Assembly (NCBI GenBank): GCA_944470555.2
Contig: OX104134.1
Span: 49,846,691 to 49,910,690, forward strand
Direction of reading: 5' to 3'
DNA from: Heterobilharzia americana
Lineage: Eukaryota; Platyhelminthes; Trematoda; Strigeidida; Schistosomatidae
DNA: 64,000 nt
Positions 60,437 through 64,000 of the stretch are shown piece by piece. Numbering within the stretch: position 1 is the first letter of the stretch; the number at the start of each line of letters is the position of its first letter. Below the pieces are notes generated by a model, which ran no database searches, had not been told where the DNA came from, and saw only the letters and a list, made by a program, of their open reading frames with translations. The position numbers and the translations under genes are program-made.

Positions 60437-60699
60437 TTGATCTACTCCTTGGAGGCCGCCTGGTTGACTTGAAGCATCCAGGTGATATTTTACTCATAGA
60501 TGAAGAAACTGGTAAAATGCGGATGCGTTGAGAAGAAACCCGAGTATATTTGACAAACGTTTTGTACCTGACAAATGTAGGATAATACTCCAGGACTGGT
60601 CTGCAAGCACTCTAAGTATATTGATAGGGAGTAGTGGAATACACCAACCACTTCACTTACTTGGCGAGTTGCATCAGCTCATACAGGGTGGCTGCTGAC
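60437..60699 (+). pseudogene. decayed non-LTR reverse transcriptase fragment
   Basis: Across frames one reads DLLLGGRLVDLKHPGDILLI (position of the YADD box, with the catalytic residues changed to HPGD), then EETGKMRM, DKCRIILQDWSAST and TNHFTYLASCISS. This matches the layout of the RT palm and thumb (GRLVDLEYADDI ... SPSKCK..LLQDW ... FTYLGS.IS) known from trematode non-LTR elements. At least two frame changes. Truncated by the assembly gap. It belongs to a different family from copies A-E. Confidence 0.65.
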
Positions 60700-61199
60700 N
60701 NNNNNNNNNNNNNNNNNNNNNNNNNNNNNNNNNNNNNNNNNNNNNNNNNNNNNNNNNNNNNNNNNNNNNNNNNNNNNNNNNNNNNNNNNNNNNNNNNNNN
60801 NNNNNNNNNNNNNNNNNNNNNNNNNNNNNNNNNNNNNNNNNNNNNNNNNNNNNNNNNNNNNNNNNNNNNNNNNNNNNNNNNNNNNNNNNNNNNNNNNNNN
60901 NNNNNNNNNNNNNNNNNNNNNNNNNNNNNNNNNNNNNNNNNNNNNNNNNNNNNNNNNNNNNNNNNNNNNNNNNNNNNNNNNNNNNNNNNNNNNNNNNNNN
61001 NNNNNNNNNNNNNNNNNNNNNNNNNNNNNNNNNNNNNNNNNNNNNNNNNNNNNNNNNNNNNNNNNNNNNNNNNNNNNNNNNNNNNNNNNNNNNNNNNNNN
61101 NNNNNNNNNNNNNNNNNNNNNNNNNNNNNNNNNNNNNNNNNNNNNNNNNNNNNNNNNNNNNNNNNNNNNNNNNNNNNNNNNNNNNNNNNNNNNNNNNNN
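60700..61199. other. assembly gap (500 N)
   Basis: Exactly 500 undetermined bases, most likely a placeholder for a gap of unknown size. It sits between two retroelement fragments. Confidence 0.98.
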
Positions 61200-61465
61200 C
61201 GTTCTGTGTAACCGTTATCGAATAACAACAGTCGGTTTAAGTATCTCAAACCCTAAACCAACAGCCAGTGAATTTGTCCATGGCAGCATCTTAGGTGCAC
61301 TCCTGCTCATGACGTACATAAATAGCACATGTGGATTCCTCAAAGTAGACAAGTCATTCCTATATGCGGATGACCTAAAAGTAGCATGCACATGCCCCAG
61401 CAGCGATTTTGCTTTGACCATTAACTCCATGGAAAAGGGACTAAGGTACGTTTGCATAGGACTAG
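61200..61465 (+). pseudogene. CR1/Jockey-like reverse transcriptase fragment with YADD box
   Basis: One frame reads SISNPKPTASEFVHGSILGALLL, with HGSILG at the place of the PQGS box, then MTYINSTCGFLKVDKSFLYADDLKVACTCPSSD, with the catalytic YADD intact. It begins at the gap edge, so the 5' part may be hidden in the gap. Sequence after about 61460 no longer follows the RT. Within the window this palm fragment lies upstream of the endonuclease and RT 5' half, an order that a single intact element would not give. Confidence 0.7.
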
Positions 61466-61800
61466 GTACACCACCCCACCTGCTAATTACTTTAATATAC
61501 CTGGGCCCCGTGATCTTTTCGGGTCAACAAACCATATGTACTACCTTTGGTATCCAGCTCTCAGTTCACAGGCCCGAAGGTGGAATCGTCTAAACTAATA
61601 CCCACCGACAACGAACTTCAACACGCAACATCAGCAGGGAGCATAGAAATGTTGGTAGGCGAGCTGCCCCACCCAGTAGACTTAGATGTCGCAAACCACC
61701 CCCTGTCTCACCGACACAGGCCTATGGGGAGTCTCAGTTCACTTCTAACACACATCACCTATAAGCATACCATATAGAAATGAACCTAATGAGATGGGTA
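61466..61800 (+). other. GC-richer stretch, possibly 5' region of the CR1-like element
   Basis: Base composition is clearly richer in GC than the surroundings, and a 76-codon frame (61547-61777) ends here. No motif recognised. Its position just ahead of the endonuclease fragments fits a 5' untranslated or ORF1 remnant. Confidence 0.3.
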
Positions 61801-62490
61801 TAACTGATATTGTAGGTAAGTTCATCAGTCAGAAACCTATTTACATTGCTACTCATTTAAGCACCCTCCTTGTCTGAGAAAATATCTGCCCTTAGACCAA
61901 CAGTTCTAATCACTAAACCGATGACAATACTTACAGCTGAATCATGGTGTCTACCTTGCATCTTGGATGCAGACTTGTCCATAGATGGATACACTGTCTG
62001 TCGCACCAATCGAGATCATAAGCGTGGGTGGCTGTCTCATTTATATATGTAACCGAGTTAAGGCAAATAAGGCTGGAGACAATATACTAAATGCAGTGCC
62101 TGACTCACTGCGAGTTCCCGTACATAGTAACAAGTACGAGGCATTCATAGGTTGCGCACATTGAGCGCCGTGCTCAACAGTGGAAACGGATAAACTCCTA
62201 GCTAAATCATTTGCTCATGCCTCCTCATATAGCGCTAATTTAAATTGATCGCTGGTGACTTCAATCTTCCCGAAATTAACTGGATAGCTGGTTGTTGTCC
62301 GCAGCGCTTTGCTGAGATGCTTGCTGTGATAGATCTGTATGGTTGGAAGCAACATGCCCACACACCTAATCGTGGTGACAACGTGTTGGACTTAGTATTT
62401 TGCCATGACATCACCCCAGTAACTACCTATGTTGGTGGCGAATTCTCCAATAGCGACCACAGAATGGTGTTCTGTTGTCTACCTACCTGA
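61801..62490 (+). pseudogene. CR1/Jockey-like AP endonuclease fragments
   Basis: The first fragment (61870-62052) contains LTAESWCLPCILDADLSIDG, then CRTNRDHKRG, matching the LTETWL ... GY ... R.DR..RGGG region. The second (62245-62490) contains IAGDFNLPEINW, NVLDLVFC and SNSDHRMVFC; GDFN and SDH are the catalytic boxes of the exonuclease-endonuclease-phosphatase fold. Several stops separate the two. The frame closes with a stop at 62490. Confidence 0.75.
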
Positions 62491-63130
62491 ACACTAAATG
62501 CAGGTGGTAATCAAGCTTTACGAGTTGCTGAATATCGCAGCTATGAGAGTACGGACTGGAAACTGCTCACAGAGTTTCTTAGGTTATCCCCTTTGGACGA
62601 CTATTTTACCACTGACTCACCAAAACCACTGTATCCCTTTTTCACGGGACTGTTAAGTAGTGTCCGGATACTGCTGCTCCTGTGAAAACAGTGAGACTGT
62701 ATATCGCCATTCAGAATACATTCCACCCGTGTGCCGCAAAAAGCTCAGGCGGCTGTCGAATATGTAACACTCCACCAGTGATTTCTCCTCACTGCACGCG
62801 ATCCACAATACCCTGGAATCACTCAAAGGCTTACGTGCACAAAAAGACCGAAATGATGAGTTACAAGCCCTTAGAACTAGTTTCAAGGCGTACAGTCTAA
62901 CCCCACTTTTAAAGAAGCGCCTTCATACAACAAGGGACATACAATACTTGCTTCATAACGAGGTGGTCTACAGCAACTTAGCCACGATTTGTGAATTATT
63001 TAGTGACTGGTTGGAGAAATTCCAATTGCAAGACGCATACTCCCACCGGTAGCACGCTGCTCTACAGTAACCATCTTGCGACTGTAGAATTTACTTGCAA
63101 AAATATAGCTGAAGCCGTCTAGAGCCTGTG
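62491..63130 (+). pseudogene. linker between endonuclease and RT, decayed
   Basis: Short matches to the usual linker of CR1-like elements (EYRSYESTDWKLLTEFL near 62530, KPLYPFFTGLL near 62630), broken by stops in all frames. Confidence 0.45.
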
Positions 63131-63790
63131 GCCTACAAAAGGAATGGGGGTAGACGGCCTCGACTCAATGGCCCTAAGGAATAGTGGACAGGACCTTCCC
63201 TCGATTTTGCTCAAGCTGTTCACTCTTTCTACGGAAGATGGAACGTATCTTACTGAATAGAAAACTAGCTTTGTAATTCCATGCTACAAATCTGGGGACA
63301 AGGCTGGTGTCAGCAACTACAGACCCATCAGTATAACTCCAGTCTCGTAGCGAATAATGGAGAAAGTTGTAAAAGACAGTATGCCTGCATAACTTCTTGC
63401 AGAAGATTTTGTAGCAAAGTCTCACCATGCCTTTATGAAGAACAGATCATGCATTGCATGTCATTTCGACTTTTTCAGCCTCACTGCCAGTAGTCGTGAG
63501 GCACGCAGAATAGTCCTTGCACTGTACTTCGATGTATCGAAGGCATTTGACATGGCTTCGCATAATATACTATTCGAAAAGTTAAACGCGTTAGGTATTA
63601 GCAGCCCTTCGCTAAGCTGGCTTAAATCATTTCCCGGTGACCGCACCCAAATAACAAAATCGATTCAGCTCTGTCCACCGCGAAATACATCACAAGTGGA
63701 GTTGTGCAAGGTAGCGTTCTCGGGTCTCTTTTGTTTATTATCTACATCAACAGTGTTTGCAGCTGCTTTGCCACGGGTGACGTCTTTTCA
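63131..63790 (+). pseudogene. CR1/Jockey-like reverse transcriptase, 5' half
   Basis: Motifs in order: KGMGVDGLDSMAL; FVIPCYKSGDKAGVSNYRPI, then SITPV (about 63270-63345); SQHAFMKNRSC; LYFDVSKAFDMASHNILFEK with LNALGI (63522-63600), which has the first catalytic Asp in FDVSKAFD; WLKSFPGDRTQ; then, after a frame change, GVVQGSVLGSLLFIIYINSV (about 63699-63758). The YADD block should follow but is not found before the window's end. At least three frame breaks. Confidence 0.75.
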
Positions 63791-64000
63791 ACACCAGCAT
63801 CCAGAAGCAATAGACTTGTTTGAATGCACCAAATGGACTTCCAGAACATCTTGTCTTTCGTTGTCACGGGTCGTGATAGCCTTGCAGTTGGTGAGTGTTG
63901 GACTTTGCTGGTCACTTTTATAATGAGTTAATCCTAGATTTTGATAATTAAGAAGTTGTGTTCCAGTGAACATTTTTTATTTCTGCTTGTTGTGGTTAGG
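63791..64000. other. window end, flank of truncated RT
   Basis: Nothing recognised. The RT similarity stops near 63790 and the sequence turns AT-rich. Confidence 0.4.

Noticed and set aside
60634..61593. 319-codon open frame across the gap
   Set aside because: More than half of it is undetermined bases; the two ends belong to different retroelement fragments.

Overview
The window is AT-rich, intron- or intergenic-like eukaryotic DNA from what looks like a schistosomatid blood fluke (Schistosoma or a close relative). The assignment rests on recognition, not on a search. First, there are many tRNA-derived SINE copies of the schistosome Sm-alpha type, which carry a hammerhead-ribozyme motif directly behind a pol III promoter. 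Second, there are several copies of an RTE-clade non-LTR retrotransposon resembling the schistosome endonuclease/reverse transcriptase family. I found no convincing host protein gene, rRNA or functional tRNA. Every recognisable reading frame longer than about 100 codons belongs to a broken retroelement.

Layout. At 0.3-1.1 kb there are two SINEs and a palindromic SINE tail. At 7.5-8.9 kb an old, minus-strand, internally deleted RTE copy (E) lies beside a SINE. At 15.7-17.1 kb there is a chimeric RTE copy (A, plus strand). Positions 19,292-26,619 and 46,210-53,538 form a giant inverted repeat: two arms of about 7.33 kb, at least 13 differences seen by eye (about 99.8% identity), separated by about 19.6 kb of unique sequence. 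Each arm carries one RTE copy (B in the left arm, C in the right arm) and a head-to-head SINE pair. A further nearly identical RTE copy (D) sits 1.06 kb outside the right arm and ends in a (GAT)n(AAT)n tail. The spacer holds a cluster of three hammerhead-SINE families (34.5-45.0 kb), including a nearly identical inverted SINE pair (41.8/44.8 kb) and a long (AT)n tract.

At 58.26-59.44 kb there is a second, compact inverted repeat with arms of about 360 bp and a loop of about 457 bp. From 60.4 kb to the end there are decayed non-LTR fragments: an RT piece of one family, a 500-N gap, then a rearranged CR1/Jockey-like element (RT palm fragment, then endonuclease, then RT 5' half).

The elements do not form a pathway. 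The common theme is retroelement decay, internal deletion, inversion and probable gene conversion. Two points stand out: the large near-identical inverted duplication, whose RTE copies share variants with neighbouring copies rather than with their arm partner; and the density and diversity of hammerhead-bearing SINEs, most of which have degraded ribozyme cores.
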